A DNA stretch of 61,586 nucleotides from Aequorivita sinensis (GCF_006346335.1 NZ_VDMC01000014.1:1-61586), one strand, 5' to 3'; shown: positions 17,420-26,757, numbered from the stretch's first letter. Translations and numbers: made by a program. Notes: a model not told the origin generated them from the sequence alone.

Positions 17420-20400
17420 CTATTCAACTCGTTTGGATTTTTTCTTTTTCTTAATATAAAACTTCTTGTATCTAAAGTAAGACACCGCACTTAATACTAC
17501 TGCAAATAAAGTAATCCACCATACAAACGTTGGTGTTGCAGGTGCATCACCACTAGCGTAAGAGTGAAGACCACTTAAGTAGAAGTTTACTCCGAAATAC
17601 GTCATCATAATTGAAGCGTATGAAAACAACGCCAACATGTTGAATGTCCATTTTCCGCGTAATCCTGGTACTAACCTAGCGTGGATTACGAAAGCATAAA
17701 CCATAATACTAATAAGTGCCCAAGTTTCTTTTGGATCCCAGCCCCAGTATCTACCCCAGCTTTCGTTAGCCCACTGTCCACCTAAAAAGTTTCCGATGGT
17801 AAGTAGAACCAATCCAACAGTTAGCGCTAACTCCGTCACTACTGTAAGCTCGGTAATGTTTAATTCCATTCGCTTAAAATTTTTCTTGGTAGTGAAAATC
17901 ATAAGGAACATAGAAACTACTGCTAGCATCATTCCGAGTGTAAATGGACCATAACTCATTACGATTACTGCTACGTGAATCATTAACCAATAACTGTCAA
18001 GTACCGGTTGTAGGTTTGCAATAGAAGGGTCTAACCAACTCTGGTGTGCAACCCATAGAATAATTGCACCCGCAAACGATGTAGCTGCTACGGTTAAATC
18101 ACTTCGGTTTCCAAAAGAAAGTCCAAAGAAAATTGTTGCCCATGCTACATAAATCACAGACTCATAAGCATCACTCCAAGGTGCATGTCCACTCACATAC
18201 CAGCGTAAAGCAAGCCCTAGCGTCATTGCTATAAATAAAACCCACATAATAACTTTTGTAGATCTTATTAAAACTCTAAGCACTTTTCGATCTTTTATAA
18301 GCTGAGCTACAATGAATACAATCATTATAATTCCAAATACTGCGAAGTATTTGTACAAGCGATTGAAAATATCAACTTTATTGTAAAAAGTTTCTGCTCT
18401 CAGTTTATTTTCAGAAGGCATTATATCTGCGCTGTATTTTTTCTGAAAATTGGTAATACTCTCTAATAATTCATCAGATTTGGAGTAATCACCATTTTCA
18501 CGTGCTTTTTTAAGGCTATCAAAATACAACGGAAGTATGTTTTTAGCATACAACGAGTCCATTCCTGTTAGGTTGGCTTCATTCAATTCTGGGTATGAAA
18601 CCCATTTCTTACTCTCATCATTTGGAATTGGAAAGATTTTTAAAATCCCTCCACTTAAGGCTGAGTTTAAAAGCGAAAAATTTTCGTGAGCTTTTATAAA
18701 ATCCTTTTGGTATTGGTTAGGAGTATTAGTGCTTGTTGCAGCCGCTAAAAATGGTTCTAACTTGTAATTTCCTTTGTCGTCAAAAAGATCTAATAGCGAA
18801 ATATTTTTTTGATCTTCAGAAACTCCAGCTACGTGACGGATACTATCGTTTCCGCGTTTAAGCGCAATTAAAGGCACTTCAACCCAAAGTCTAGGAAATT
18901 CCGTCATCGAAATAAACACCTGGTTAGCATCCAATCCTTGATAGTGGTCGCTTCGGCTTATTTTTCTTAATAATTCACTTGAGAAAGTGTTGATAGGCTT
19001 CATTCGCCCATTGTCCTGAATAATCAAGTGTCCAAATTCGGCTGCGTGTTCTTTACTTACAGCATTAGCAACGATTAACGAATCTATCTTTGCTTTATCA
19101 ACAGGTTTATGCGTTGAGTGCTCACTGTGTTGTGCCATACCACTAAAAGAAAGTAGTAGCACCAAAACAGTAATCATGTTTTTCTTCTTCTTTTTAATTT
19201 TAGTAAGCGTTTTTTCAAGCTTACCAAAACGACTGTGTTTAGTAAAAAGAATTGCCATTAACCCAACGTATAGTAAGAAGTAACCGATGTATGTAATCCA
19301 AGTTCCCCACCAGTCGTGGTTTACAGAAAGAATTGTTCCTCCTTCATCAGGATCGAATCCAGATTGGAAAAAACGGTAACCTTCATGGTCTAGTACGTTA
19401 TTCATAAAGATATCGGCGTCAAAATGTGTTTTATCCTCATTGATAACAGTAACCTTACTCATAAATGAAGAATATCCTTTTTCAGTTCCAGGATATTTTT
19501 CAGCAATAAAATCGTTTAGTGTTATAGAAAATGGAAGTTCAATGCTTTCAGAGCCGTAAGACATATAAACTTTTAAGCCATCGATATGCACTTCGTTTGG
19601 ATTTGGCGAAGTTCCTCTTCCTCCAAGTAGCTCTACTGTTTTGGTTTCATTAACAGTAGAAACTTCAAGAATAAGTGCATCTTGGTTGCTAGGTTCGTCA
19701 GCAGGAGCTTTAACCATTCCAAATTCACCTTTAGTAATTGGATCAGGAATTACAAATGATGTTCCTGCCATACGGTAAAGCGATCGCATATTAAACGGTT
19801 GAACGCTGTCGGCTACAACCTCCCCTTCCATTTGGTCTGCCATTCGCATAAAGTTTCCGGCAAATGGACTAGAAATTGTGTGATTTCCATCTTCAGAAAA
19901 AGTAATATTTATCGCCCCATCAGTAGGTTTATTAATAGCAAAAAGAATGTTGTGAATATTAGAAACATCACCCACTTTAGCCCAGTGTTCGTGACGTTCT
20001 CCATCTCCAGACTCAACTATCTTTATATATTCTTCGCCATCTTCAGTTTCTCTTAAATCTTGCTTAGCGCCTTTGATGAAATTCTTATACCTGATTGTAA
20101 CATCCTTGCCGTTATAATCAGTGTTTATTGTGAAGTTGTTATTTAACTTTTCAGAAAGACGAAGTTTTTTTGGTTTTACTTTACGGCGTTGCGCTACACC
20201 ATTAACCATATAATCTCCATCGATAAATACGTCTAGGTAGGTTTCTTCAGAAAGAATAGAATTTTCTGTCTGGCCTTCACGAATATGCATCACCCCTTCA
20301 AAGCCGATATATCTTGTTACAGCAGCTCCAACTATAACTAAAATTAGAGAAACGTGAAGCAATAAAGTAGCCCACATTTTAGGTTTATGAAGATTATATC

Positions 20401-20611
20401 TGAAAATATTTCCTACGAAGTTTATGGCAAACAATACCATAATAGCTTCAAACCACCAGGCATTGTAAATAAGCTCACGAGTATATGGTGTTGGCGGACT
20501 TTGGGAGTCTGCATCCATAAATGTACCCGCTGCCATTGCAATGGCGTAAACGATAAATAAAACTGCTGTTAATTTGGTAGAGAAAAGGACGGAAGCAATC
20601 TTTTTTTGCAT
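17420..20611 (-). CDS. ccsBA: Fused cytochrome c biogenesis protein CcsBA (ResB-CcsA)
   Basis: The 1063-residue protein joins a ResB/CcsB-type half to a CcsA half. Three N-terminal membrane helices precede a large periplasmic region. A central helix pair and a signal-like segment lie near residues 435-490. The last ~330 residues are polytopic and hold the haem-handling motif WGWDPKETWA (about residue 955), with the preceding GQWANESWGRYWG. System II CcsBA exports haem and ligates it to CxxCH apocytochromes at the periplasmic face. It has its own promoter box and lies convergent to ggt. Confidence 0.93.
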   Translation of the reverse strand: MQKKIASVLFSTKLTAVLFIVYAIAMAAGTFMDADSQSPPTPYTRELIYNAWWFEAIMVLFAINFVGNIFRYNLHKPKMWATLLLHVSLILVIVGAAVTRYIGFEGVMHIREGQTENSILSEETYLDVFIDGDYMVNGVAQRRKVKPKKLRLSEKLNNNFTINTDYNGKDVTIRYKNFIKGAKQDLRETEDGEEYIKIVESGDGERHEHWAKVGDVSNIHNILFAINKPTDGAINITFSEDGNHTISSPFAGNFMRMADQMEGEVVADSVQPFNMRSLYRMAGTSFVIPDPITKGEFGMVKAPADEPSNQDALILEVSTVNETKTVELLGGRGTSPNPNEVHIDGLKVYMSYGSESIELPFSITLNDFIAEKYPGTEKGYSSFMSKVTVINEDKTHFDADIFMNNVLDHEGYRFFQSGFDPDEGGTILSVNHDWWGTWITYIGYFLLYVGLMAILFTKHSRFGKLEKTLTKIKKKKKNMITVLVLLLSFSGMAQHSEHSTHKPVDKAKIDSLIVANAVSKEHAAEFGHLIIQDNGRMKPINTFSSELLRKISRSDHYQGLDANQVFISMTEFPRLWVEVPLIALKRGNDSIRHVAGVSEDQKNISLLDLFDDKGNYKLEPFLAAATSTNTPNQYQKDFIKAHENFSLLNSALSGGILKIFPIPNDESKKWVSYPELNEANLTGMDSLYAKNILPLYFDSLKKARENGDYSKSDELLESITNFQKKYSADIMPSENKLRAETFYNKVDIFNRLYKYFAVFGIIMIVFIVAQLIKDRKVLRVLIRSTKVIMWVLFIAMTLGLALRWYVSGHAPWSDAYESVIYVAWATIFFGLSFGNRSDLTVAATSFAGAIILWVAHQSWLDPSIANLQPVLDSYWLMIHVAVIVMSYGPFTLGMMLAVVSMFLMIFTTKKNFKRMELNITELTVVTELALTVGLVLLTIGNFLGGQWANESWGRYWGWDPKETWALISIMVYAFVIHARLVPGLRGKWTFNMLALFSYASIMMTYFGVNFYLSGLHSYASGDAPATPTFVWWITLFAVVLSAVSYFRYKKFYIKKKKKSKRVE

Positions 20612-20628
20612 TTCGATAAATTTTGCTG

Positions 20629-20636
20629 CAAAAATA
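20629..20636 (-). promoter_or_regulatory. -7 promoter box TATTTTTG for ccsBA
   Basis: TATTTTTG on the minus strand matches TAnnTTTG, 18 bases upstream of the ccsBA start codon. It gives a very short leader. Confidence 0.45.
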
Positions 20637-20785
20637 AGTAATTGCGTTCATTTAATCTATTAAAAACACATAGTACTTACACTGCTAAAACACACGTTTA
20701 TTTAATGTTATAAATACTTGAATTTAATTCAATGTTTTCGTTAAACACATTGATTTTTACCTATTAAACTCAGTAATTATTGAAG

Positions 20786-21172
20786 TTAATTATTTCGAGA
20801 ATTGAATATGTTTAAATTCAGAAATGTCCCCATATTTCTAGCTCTATTTTTGGCTATTTCGGCTGTTTCGCCTTCAAAAAGTTCATTTATGGTTTCGTGC
20901 CATAGATTAATCCACGTTCCAAAATGAAGTTCGTTGATTGTACCGCCCACTTTCTTATCAACTTCAACGTGAGCATGCATTGGGTTTCCGAAGTATTTTC
21001 GTTGAAAGAAAAGATTGGTCTCCCAAAAATCTGTAAGTAGTTCCAGATGTGAAGGCCAATCCTTTATAATTCCATTGAAAATAGGTCCGAGAAGTTCGTT
21101 TTTCCTGACTTTCGAATAAAAAGTATTTACAAGTATGGATACATCTTCCCGAGATTCAATTTTCTTTTTCAT
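20786..21172 (-). CDS. Group III truncated haemoglobin
   Basis: The start at MKKKIESRED gives a 128-residue product of normal length; a longer frame to 21238 would overlap the upstream gene. The fold features are those of group III truncated globins: FYSKVRKNELLGPIF (residues 18-32), HLELLTDFWETNLF (residues 42-55), and the proximal-His region LHFGTWINLWHETI with His83. Such proteins bind haem and handle oxygen, NO or peroxide. It is the second gene of an operon whose promoter region is shared with a divergent Crp/Fnr regulator, which suggests control by low oxygen or NO. Confidence 0.9.
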   Translation of the reverse strand: MKKKIESREDVSILVNTFYSKVRKNELLGPIFNGIIKDWPSHLELLTDFWETNLFFQRKYFGNPMHAHVEVDKKVGGTINELHFGTWINLWHETINELFEGETAEIAKNRARNMGTFLNLNIFNSRNN

Positions 21173-21177
21173 TGTTT

Positions 21178-21465
21178 TTACAGCAAAGTTATCAAAATCA
21201 GCAATATGTTCACAACCATACTTACTGTTAATAGCCAAAAGGCGAATTTTTTATTTGTGCCCGCCAAAAGTGCTGCGTTATAGCCCATACAAAGGGAGAC
21301 CACAATAGTAAGTTCTATTCCCGACAACAAACTTGTACCTTGAGCCAAAATTGCCATCGCCGCGATAGAACCCACGCAACTATTTAGAATGATGGTTAAG
21401 GGAATATACATATAATAGTCCTTTGAAAATTCGTGCTGCATTTCTTTTATAGATAGATGTCTCAT
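21178..21465 (-). CDS. Small three-helix membrane protein
   Basis: The start MRHLSIKEMQHEF gives 95 residues with three hydrophobic segments (about residues 20-38, 45-62 and 70-93). The upstream in-frame Met at 21513 is less likely because it would extend into the shared promoter region. I recognise no domain. Only 5 bases separate it from the truncated haemoglobin gene, so the two form an operon, divergent from the Crp/Fnr gene. A role linked to respiration or nitrosative stress is inferred from context only. Confidence 0.7.
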   Translation of the reverse strand: MRHLSIKEMQHEFSKDYYMYIPLTIILNSCVGSIAAMAILAQGTSLLSGIELTIVVSLCMGYNAALLAGTNKKFAFWLLTVSMVVNILLILITLL

Positions 21466-21520
21466 AATATTAGGGTTTTGTATAATTTGGAGTAAATTTA
21501 CAAAGCGAACCAAGCCTTAT

Positions 21521-21540
21521 TTTATGAGGCAAATCATAAA
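21521..21540. promoter_or_regulatory. Crp/Fnr-type operator, perfect 7-bp arms
   Basis: TTTATGA (21521-21527), a 6-base spacer, then TCATAAA (21534-21540) form a perfect dyad with the geometry of Crp/Fnr-family sites (arms around N6). It ends 3 bases before the start codon of the Crp/Fnr gene and lies 56 bases upstream of the divergent membrane-globin operon. It therefore could repress its own gene and activate the divergent one. Confidence 0.65.
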
Positions 21541-21543
21541 GAG

Positions 21544-22131
21544 ATGATTCCTGAAGAATTATTATTAGATTATGAAGCAACACTAGAAAACATTGCCGCT
21601 TCAGAGATTATTTTAAACGAAAATACTCGTGCAGATTTCTATTTTCAGATAAAAACTGGAGAAGTGAAAATGTTTAATGTAAACGATGACGGGAAGGAAT
21701 TTGTTCAAGGATTTTTTTACAATGGTGAAAGCTTTGCAGAGCCCCCTTTATTTGCAGATTTTAAGTATCCCGCTTCAGCGGCAGCAGTAAAACAAACAGA
21801 GTATTACAAACTGTCGAAAACAAAATTGTTTGAATTACTCACCCACAATCCTGAAATCAATTTAAAATTCACCAAAGCTTTAGCTAAACGGCTGTACTAT
21901 AAAGCCACAATTTTAAAAGAAATATCTGTTCACTCTCCAGAACATCGCATTTTGACGTTGATAGATTTTCTAAAAAAGAAATATGGAAGCGAGGAATTAT
22001 TTCAAGTAGAACTCACTCGACAGCAAATTGCAGATTTAACGGGTCAACGCGTTGAAACCGTAATTCGAGCCATCAAGCAACTTGAACAAGATGGTGAAGT
22101 GAAAATTATCAGGCATAAAGTGTATAGGTGA
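21544..22131 (+). CDS. Crp/Fnr-family transcriptional regulator
   Basis: The 195-residue protein has a cyclic-nucleotide-binding-type beta barrel (about residues 15-115; FYFQIKTGEVKMFN, GESFAEPPLF) and a C-terminal winged helix (residues ~155-195; LTRQQIADLTGQRVETVIRA, then GEVKI). There is no cysteine cluster for an iron-sulfur centre, so it is not a classical oxygen-sensing FNR. It is divergent from the truncated-haemoglobin operon, with a perfect operator between. The stop codon TGA is inside the first unit of a heptamer array. Confidence 0.9.
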   Translation: MIPEELLLDYEATLENIAASEIILNENTRADFYFQIKTGEVKMFNVNDDGKEFVQGFFYNGESFAEPPLFADFKYPASAAAVKQTEYYKLSKTKLFELLTHNPEINLKFTKALAKRLYYKATILKEISVHSPEHRILTLIDFLKKKYGSEELFQVELTRQQIADLTGQRVETVIRAIKQLEQDGEVKIIRHKVYR

Positions 22132-22164
22132 GACTAGAGACTAGAAACTAGAAACTAGAAACTT
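22130..22164. repeat. Heptamer array 1
   Basis: Five consecutive 7-base units read GAGACTA, GAGACTA, GAAACTA, GAAACTA and GAAACTT. The first unit begins inside the stop codon of the Crp/Fnr gene. The period is exact; the sequence drifts. Confidence 0.8.
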
Positions 22165-22248
22165 AAAATTTATTATTCAACTTTTTATGGAGAGTATAAT
22201 TAATCATAAAATTAATTTTGAAATTTATAAAAAGGCTAACTTCGCGTT

Positions 22249-23004
22249 ATGATAAATGTGATTCTTTTAGGCTTTGGCAACGTAAACAGCCACTTATTCA
22301 AAGCTTTTAAAAACAGCAGTCAAGCAACTGTAAAACAAGTTTTTAACAGAAGTAAAATCGACTTAGATTCTTCTTCTCAATCAATTTCATTTACTGATAA
22401 AATTTCGGAAATTGAAGAAGCCGATGTCTATATTATTGGAATTCCAGACGATGCTATTTCATCTTTCTCTGAAACCTTGGTCCTTCGAAATAAATTGGTT
22501 GTACACACTTCAGGCGGTGCAGCTATGAATGTACTTTCTAAAAACAACAGACGTGGAATTTTTTATCCACTACAAACCTTTTCGAAACAACGAGAAGTTA
22601 GTTCTAAGAATATCCCAATATGTATAGAAGCCGAAAACGCTTCAGATTTGGAAATACTTCAAAAGTTGGGAGAAACCATTTCTGAAAATGTTACAGAAAT
22701 TTCTTCCGAGGAAAGGGCTAAACTACATTTAGCAGCAGTTTTTGTAAATAATTTTACCAATTACCTATATCATATAGGTGGTGATATATTAAATAAGGAA
22801 AAACTTCCATTTGATTTGCTTAAGCCTTTAATTCAGGAAACAGCATTAAAAATTGAAACCCTATCCCCAAAAGAGGCACAAACAGGTCCAGCAAAACGAA
22901 ATGACGTTAAAACCATTGAAAAACACTTAAATTTGTTGGATGACAGTAACTATAGAAAAGTTTACGAACTTTTTACTGATGCCTTAAAGAATAATTTTAA
23001 ATAA
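22249..23004 (+). CDS. Rossmann-fold/DUF2520 family protein
   Basis: The 251-residue protein opens with a dinucleotide-binding motif, ILLGFGNVNSHLF (residues 4-16). It then has the VVHTSGG segment (about residues 84-90) and the DUF2520 C-terminal all-helical domain with FVNNFTNYLY and TGPAKRNDVKTIEKHL. Family members resemble F420-dependent NADP reductases and pyrroline-5-carboxylate reductase, but the reaction is not established. It lies 30 bases upstream of kdsC and appears to lead the operon kdsC-ubiA-maf-lipoprotein-mscS. Confidence 0.87.
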   Translation: MINVILLGFGNVNSHLFKAFKNSSQATVKQVFNRSKIDLDSSSQSISFTDKISEIEEADVYIIGIPDDAISSFSETLVLRNKLVVHTSGGAAMNVLSKNNRRGIFYPLQTFSKQREVSSKNIPICIEAENASDLEILQKLGETISENVTEISSEERAKLHLAAVFVNNFTNYLYHIGGDILNKEKLPFDLLKPLIQETALKIETLSPKEAQTGPAKRNDVKTIEKHLNLLDDSNYRKVYELFTDALKNNFK

Positions 23005-23034
23005 GAAACAGAGTATTCATAGAAAAATAAGAAA

Positions 23035-23562
23035 ATGAGTTATAAAGAATATTTAAAAAACATAAACACTTTTATTTTTGACGTAGATGGTGTTCTTACC
23101 GACGGAAGCATCCAAGTTAACACCCAAGGTGAAATGTTTCGCACAATGAATGTGAAAGATGGCTACGCACTTAAAACTGCTGTAGACAAGGGTTTTAATG
23201 TATGTGTTATTTCTGGTGGATCTAATGAAGGCGTGAGAGTTAGACTTCAAAATCTAGGAATAAAAGATGTTTTTCTTGGAGCTCATAATAAAACTGAAAT
23301 TTTAGAAAACTACTTAAAAACTCATAATTTAAAGAAAGATAACATTCTCTATATGGGTGACGATTTACCGGATTATGAAGTAATGCAAGAAGTTGGTTTG
23401 CCTTCATGCCCACAAGATGCAGTACCGGAAATAAAAAACATCTCTAAATACGTTTCACATAAAAACGGTGGAAAAGGATGCGTTCGAGATGTTATTGAGC
23501 AAGTGCTAAAAGTACACGGAAAATGGCTAGTGACTGAAAAAGTTAGTGCTAAATACGATTAA
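23035..23562 (+). CDS. kdsC: KDO-8-phosphate phosphatase (KdsC-type HAD)
   Basis: The 175-residue HAD phosphatase has no cap domain, like KdsC. Motif I is FDVDGVLTDGS with nucleophile Asp16 and acid/base Asp18. Motif II is VISGGS (about residue 58), and motif IV is YMGDDLPDYEVM (about residues 105-116). The NGGKGCVRDVIE segment near the C-terminus is typical of KdsC. The enzyme releases phosphate from KDO-8-phosphate in LPS synthesis; a 2-keto-3-deoxy-nonulosonate substrate is also possible. It is part of the operon starting with DUF2520. Confidence 0.9.
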   Translation: MSYKEYLKNINTFIFDVDGVLTDGSIQVNTQGEMFRTMNVKDGYALKTAVDKGFNVCVISGGSNEGVRVRLQNLGIKDVFLGAHNKTEILENYLKTHNLKKDNILYMGDDLPDYEVMQEVGLPSCPQDAVPEIKNISKYVSHKNGGKGCVRDVIEQVLKVHGKWLVTEKVSAKYD

Positions 23563-23614
23563 TTTAAGTTGAAGATTGACACCTAAAAAAATTGCTGAAT
23601 TTAAAATCTAACTC

Positions 23615-24529
23615 TTGAATTACCTTAAGCTAGTTCGTTACCAAAACCTGTTTTTTATCGCCTTGGTGCAAATACTTATTAGGTATGGGCTTTTTATACC
23701 TTTTGAAGTTGATATTACACTAAGTGATTTCAATTTTGCTTTGCTTGTAATAGCAACACTTTGCATTGCTGCAGCCGGAAATATCATCAATGATATTTAT
23801 GATGTTGAAATTGATAGAATCAACAAGCCACAGAAAGTTTTAATCGGTAAAAAGATTTCGGAACAAACCGCGAACAACCTATTTATCGCCCTAAATGTTA
23901 TAGGTGTAGGAATAGGGTTTTATCTTTCTAACAGCATCGGTAAACCAGGTTTTGCTGCGCTTTTCATTGTTTTCTCTGCCTTGCTTTATTTGTATTCTTC
24001 TTATTTAAAAGGAATTATTCTTATAGGAAATTTAGTAGTCTCCTTTTTAGTTGCAATGAGTCTTATGGTGGTAACGCTTTTTGATTTGTTACCTGCAATT
24101 ACAATCGAAAACAAAGAAATACAATCGGCGGTTTTTAAAGTTGTCTTTTACTTTTCATTTTTTGCGCTAGCACTTAATTTTATTCGTGAGATAGTTAAGG
24201 ATTTACAAGATATAAACGGTGATAAAAAAGGAGGTATTAACACCCTGCCAATTGCTATTGGTAGAAAAAGAACAAGTAGAATTGTTTTTGTATTAGCGGC
24301 CTTGATGGTTTTCGGGATTATTTATTATATGTACGAATACCTTTATAATTATCAAATTTTATCACTTTACTTCCTTTTTGCAATTGTAGGTCCCCTACTC
24401 TTTTTCTGTGTTAAGATTTGGGACGCAAAAACAGTAAAACATTACGCATTACTTTCTAAAGTATTAAAAGTTGTAATGTTTTTGGGAATTTGCTCAATTC
24501 CGCTTTTTCAATATGTAGTTTTGGAGTAA
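23615..24529 (+). CDS. UbiA-family prenyltransferase
   Basis: The 304-residue membrane protein has about nine helices and the first prenyl-diphosphate motif NDIYDVEID (Asn59-Asp67) plus a second, REIVKDLQDINGD (about residues 189-201). UbiA enzymes attach prenyl chains to aromatic or glycerol acceptors. This clade is commonly annotated as geranylgeranylglycerol-phosphate geranylgeranyltransferase, which I cannot confirm. The start is a TTG: an in-frame stop lies two codons upstream and no nearby ATG exists. It lies between kdsC and maf. Confidence 0.88.
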   Translation: MNYLKLVRYQNLFFIALVQILIRYGLFIPFEVDITLSDFNFALLVIATLCIAAAGNIINDIYDVEIDRINKPQKVLIGKKISEQTANNLFIALNVIGVGIGFYLSNSIGKPGFAALFIVFSALLYLYSSYLKGIILIGNLVVSFLVAMSLMVVTLFDLLPAITIENKEIQSAVFKVVFYFSFFALALNFIREIVKDLQDINGDKKGGINTLPIAIGRKRTSRIVFVLAALMVFGIIYYMYEYLYNYQILSLYFLFAIVGPLLFFCVKIWDAKTVKHYALLSKVLKVVMFLGICSIPLFQYVVLE

Positions 24530-24608
24530 ACAATTTAAATTTTGAATTAGTGGTCTTAACATCATCTACATCTATAAAACCACAACACAGAGAAACCTTG
24601 AATTAAAA

Positions 24609-25196
24609 ATGCTAAAAGAAAAATTAAAAAACTACAATATCATCCTTGCTTCAGGCTCGCCACGAAGACAAGCTTTTTTTAAAGATTTGAATGTAGATTA
24701 TTCCATTCAAGTAAAAGAGGTTGATGAAAAATACAATTCAGATTTAAATCGAGAAGAGATCACAGATTTCCTCTCTCAGCTTAAAGCATCTGCATTTAAA
24801 TCACTTGAAACAAACGATATTTTAATTACTAGCGACACTATTGTTTGGAAGGAAAACAGTGCTCTTGGCAAACCAAAAGATAGTCGAGAAGCCAAAGAAA
24901 TGCTTAAAAGCTTAAGCGGCAAATTTCACGAGGTTATAACATCGGTTTGTTTTACATCCAAAGAGTTTCAAATAACGGTAAACGACACTACAAAGGTTTG
25001 GTTTAAAACGCTCACTGAAGAGGAAATTGACTATTATATTAAAACTTACAAACCCTTTGACAAAGCGGGAAGCTATGGAATTCAGGAATGGATTGGATAT
25101 ATAGGAATCGAGAAAATTGAAGGTTGCTATTTTAATGTAATGGGATTACCTACCCGCCTTGTTTATAAAACGTTAACCGAGATTGCCGAGCGCTGA
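24609..25196 (+). CDS. maf: Maf-type nucleotide pyrophosphatase
   Basis: The 195-residue protein has the Maf signature: ILASGSPRRQAFF (residues 12-24), then ITSDTIVW (about residue 76) with the catalytic Asp, and KPKDSREAKEMLKSLSG (about residues 92-108). FDKAGSYGIQEW and GCYFNVMGLP are conserved C-terminal blocks. Maf proteins hydrolyse non-canonical nucleoside triphosphates such as dTTP/UTP or modified bases. The downstream lipoprotein follows after 32 bases. Confidence 0.92.
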   Translation: MLKEKLKNYNIILASGSPRRQAFFKDLNVDYSIQVKEVDEKYNSDLNREEITDFLSQLKASAFKSLETNDILITSDTIVWKENSALGKPKDSREAKEMLKSLSGKFHEVITSVCFTSKEFQITVNDTTKVWFKTLTEEEIDYYIKTYKPFDKAGSYGIQEWIGYIGIEKIEGCYFNVMGLPTRLVYKTLTEIAER

Positions 25197-25228
25197 TTTT
25201 TTGCTATTTTTACGTAAAACCTTCGCCC

Positions 25229-26170
25229 ATGTATCTCTTCAGACTTCTTGCAGTACTTTTCCTATCTCTATTTTTATTTAGTTGTAATTCTTCCGAAGAA
25301 AAAAAAGAATTCTCTGAAAATAAAAAAAAGAACACTAAGGAAAAAGATGTTACCTACAGAAACGTTTCGCAAGAGTTTAAAGATTATTGGTACAGCGGAA
25401 AGGCAGAAATTACTTCGTACAATTTATCACAAGAACGCTACGGTGAAATTAGAAAAGGGAAAGCGGTAAACATTTTTGTTTCAGAAAATTTCTTACCCAA
25501 GGAACAAGTAAAAGCAGATAACGTTTCCAAAGAAAATATTTCAGTATTAAAATTAAATCAAACTAAGAACTTCAATACTGGTATTTATCCTTATTCTGTA
25601 ATGACAAGCACATTTAGTCCTATTTCCATCCAAGAAAATGCAATAAAGATCAGTAATAGTGTGCAGGAATGGTGTGGGCATGTTTATATGCAACTCAATA
25701 ATAGAAATGAGTACGAAATTAAAAGCCACTCTTACTTTGCTGATGAAGGCGATAAAAACTTTAGTTTACCCAAAACTTGGTTAGAAAATGAGCTTTGGAA
25801 CCTCATCCGTATCAATCCAGAAGAATTACCTACGGGTAATATAATGCTAATCCCTTCATTTGAATACTTGAGATTTTATCATAAAGAAGTAAAAGCCTAC
25901 AAGGCTACAGCAAGTTTAAAGCAAGGAGATTCTATTTCAATTTACACCTTAAATTATCCTGATTTACAAAGAGAATTAACGCTATTTTTTCAAAGTAATT
26001 TTCCATATGAAATTGAAAAATGGGAAGAGGTAAATGCTCAAAAAACTAATGACACTAGTCATCTTAAAACAACTGCCATAAAATCTAAGCGTTTACAAAG
26101 CGCTTATTGGAAAGAAAACAAAAATGAGTTTTTGCACCTTCGCGATTCATTGGGATTGAAAACATACTAA
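25229..26170 (+). CDS. Conserved hypothetical lipoprotein, 313 aa
   Basis: A type II signal ends at Cys19 (LFLFSC), followed by an acidic and lysine-rich linker (residues 20-45). The remaining 270 residues include WYSGKAEITSYNLSQERYGE (about residues 55-74), NISVLKLNQTKNFNTG, and an aromatic VQEWCGHVYMQLN segment near residue 148. I know similar lipoproteins beside maf in other Flavobacteriaceae but no function. The gene is 1 base from the downstream mscS-type gene, so it is co-transcribed. Confidence 0.78.
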   Translation: MYLFRLLAVLFLSLFLFSCNSSEEKKEFSENKKKNTKEKDVTYRNVSQEFKDYWYSGKAEITSYNLSQERYGEIRKGKAVNIFVSENFLPKEQVKADNVSKENISVLKLNQTKNFNTGIYPYSVMTSTFSPISIQENAIKISNSVQEWCGHVYMQLNNRNEYEIKSHSYFADEGDKNFSLPKTWLENELWNLIRINPEELPTGNIMLIPSFEYLRFYHKEVKAYKATASLKQGDSISIYTLNYPDLQRELTLFFQSNFPYEIEKWEEVNAQKTNDTSHLKTTAIKSKRLQSAYWKENKNEFLHLRDSLGLKTY

Positions 26171-26171
26171 T

Positions 26172-26735
26172 ATGATAAACCTTAAAGAAATATACCCAGA
26201 GCTATTAGAATCTATCATTTTAATAGCTGTACTGATCTTGATAAGAATAATTTTAAAAAGAACGGTTAGAAATTTCACCGATAAAATTGAACGTTTGGAG
26301 CACCGCACAGGACTTATCATGAAGCACATAGATTACTCTGTATATTGCTTAGGTGCTTTAGGGTTTTTTATTATTTGGGGACTTGATTTTGAAAACTTAG
26401 GATTAGTAATGTCGTCGGTTTTTGCCGTTATCGGGATTGCGTTTTTTGCTCAATGGTCTATACTTAGCAATATTACAAGTGGGGTGATTATGTTTTTTAC
26501 TTTCCCATATAAAATCGGGGATTATATAAAAATTCACGATAAGGAAGCCCCTTGCGAAGGAACAATTGAGGATATTAAAACGTTTCATATTATCCTACAT
26601 ACCCCAGATAATGAAATTATTACCTACCCAAATAGTATGATGCTTCAGAAAGGTGTGAGTATTATTCGCCCAGAAGAAATTCAAGAGCACTTACAAAATC
26701 TCGAGAAAAATAAGGAAGAGTTGCCTCCCATATAG
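26172..26735 (+). CDS. Small MscS-family mechanosensitive channel
   Basis: The 187-residue protein has three membrane segments (about residues 10-27, 55-71 and 77-115). The third, VFAVIGIAFFAQWSILSN, then ITSGVIMFF, is the pore-lining helix of MscS. A short beta-domain follows (YKIGDYIKIHDK, EGTIEDIKTFHIIL, IITYPNSMM). It lacks the long cytoplasmic cage of E. coli MscS. The family opens on membrane tension to release solutes. It ends the operon that begins with DUF2520. Confidence 0.88.
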   Translation: MINLKEIYPELLESIILIAVLILIRIILKRTVRNFTDKIERLEHRTGLIMKHIDYSVYCLGALGFFIIWGLDFENLGLVMSSVFAVIGIAFFAQWSILSNITSGVIMFFTFPYKIGDYIKIHDKEAPCEGTIEDIKTFHIILHTPDNEIITYPNSMMLQKGVSIIRPEEIQEHLQNLEKNKEELPPI

Positions 26736-26749
26736 TTTTCTCAAATAGG

Positions 26750-26757
26750 TATCTTTG
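26750..26757 (+). promoter_or_regulatory. -7 promoter box TATCTTTG
   Basis: TATCTTTG fits TAnnTTTG, 31 bases upstream of the PIG-L gene and 14 bases after the mscS stop, so the PIG-L gene appears to have its own promoter. Confidence 0.55.
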
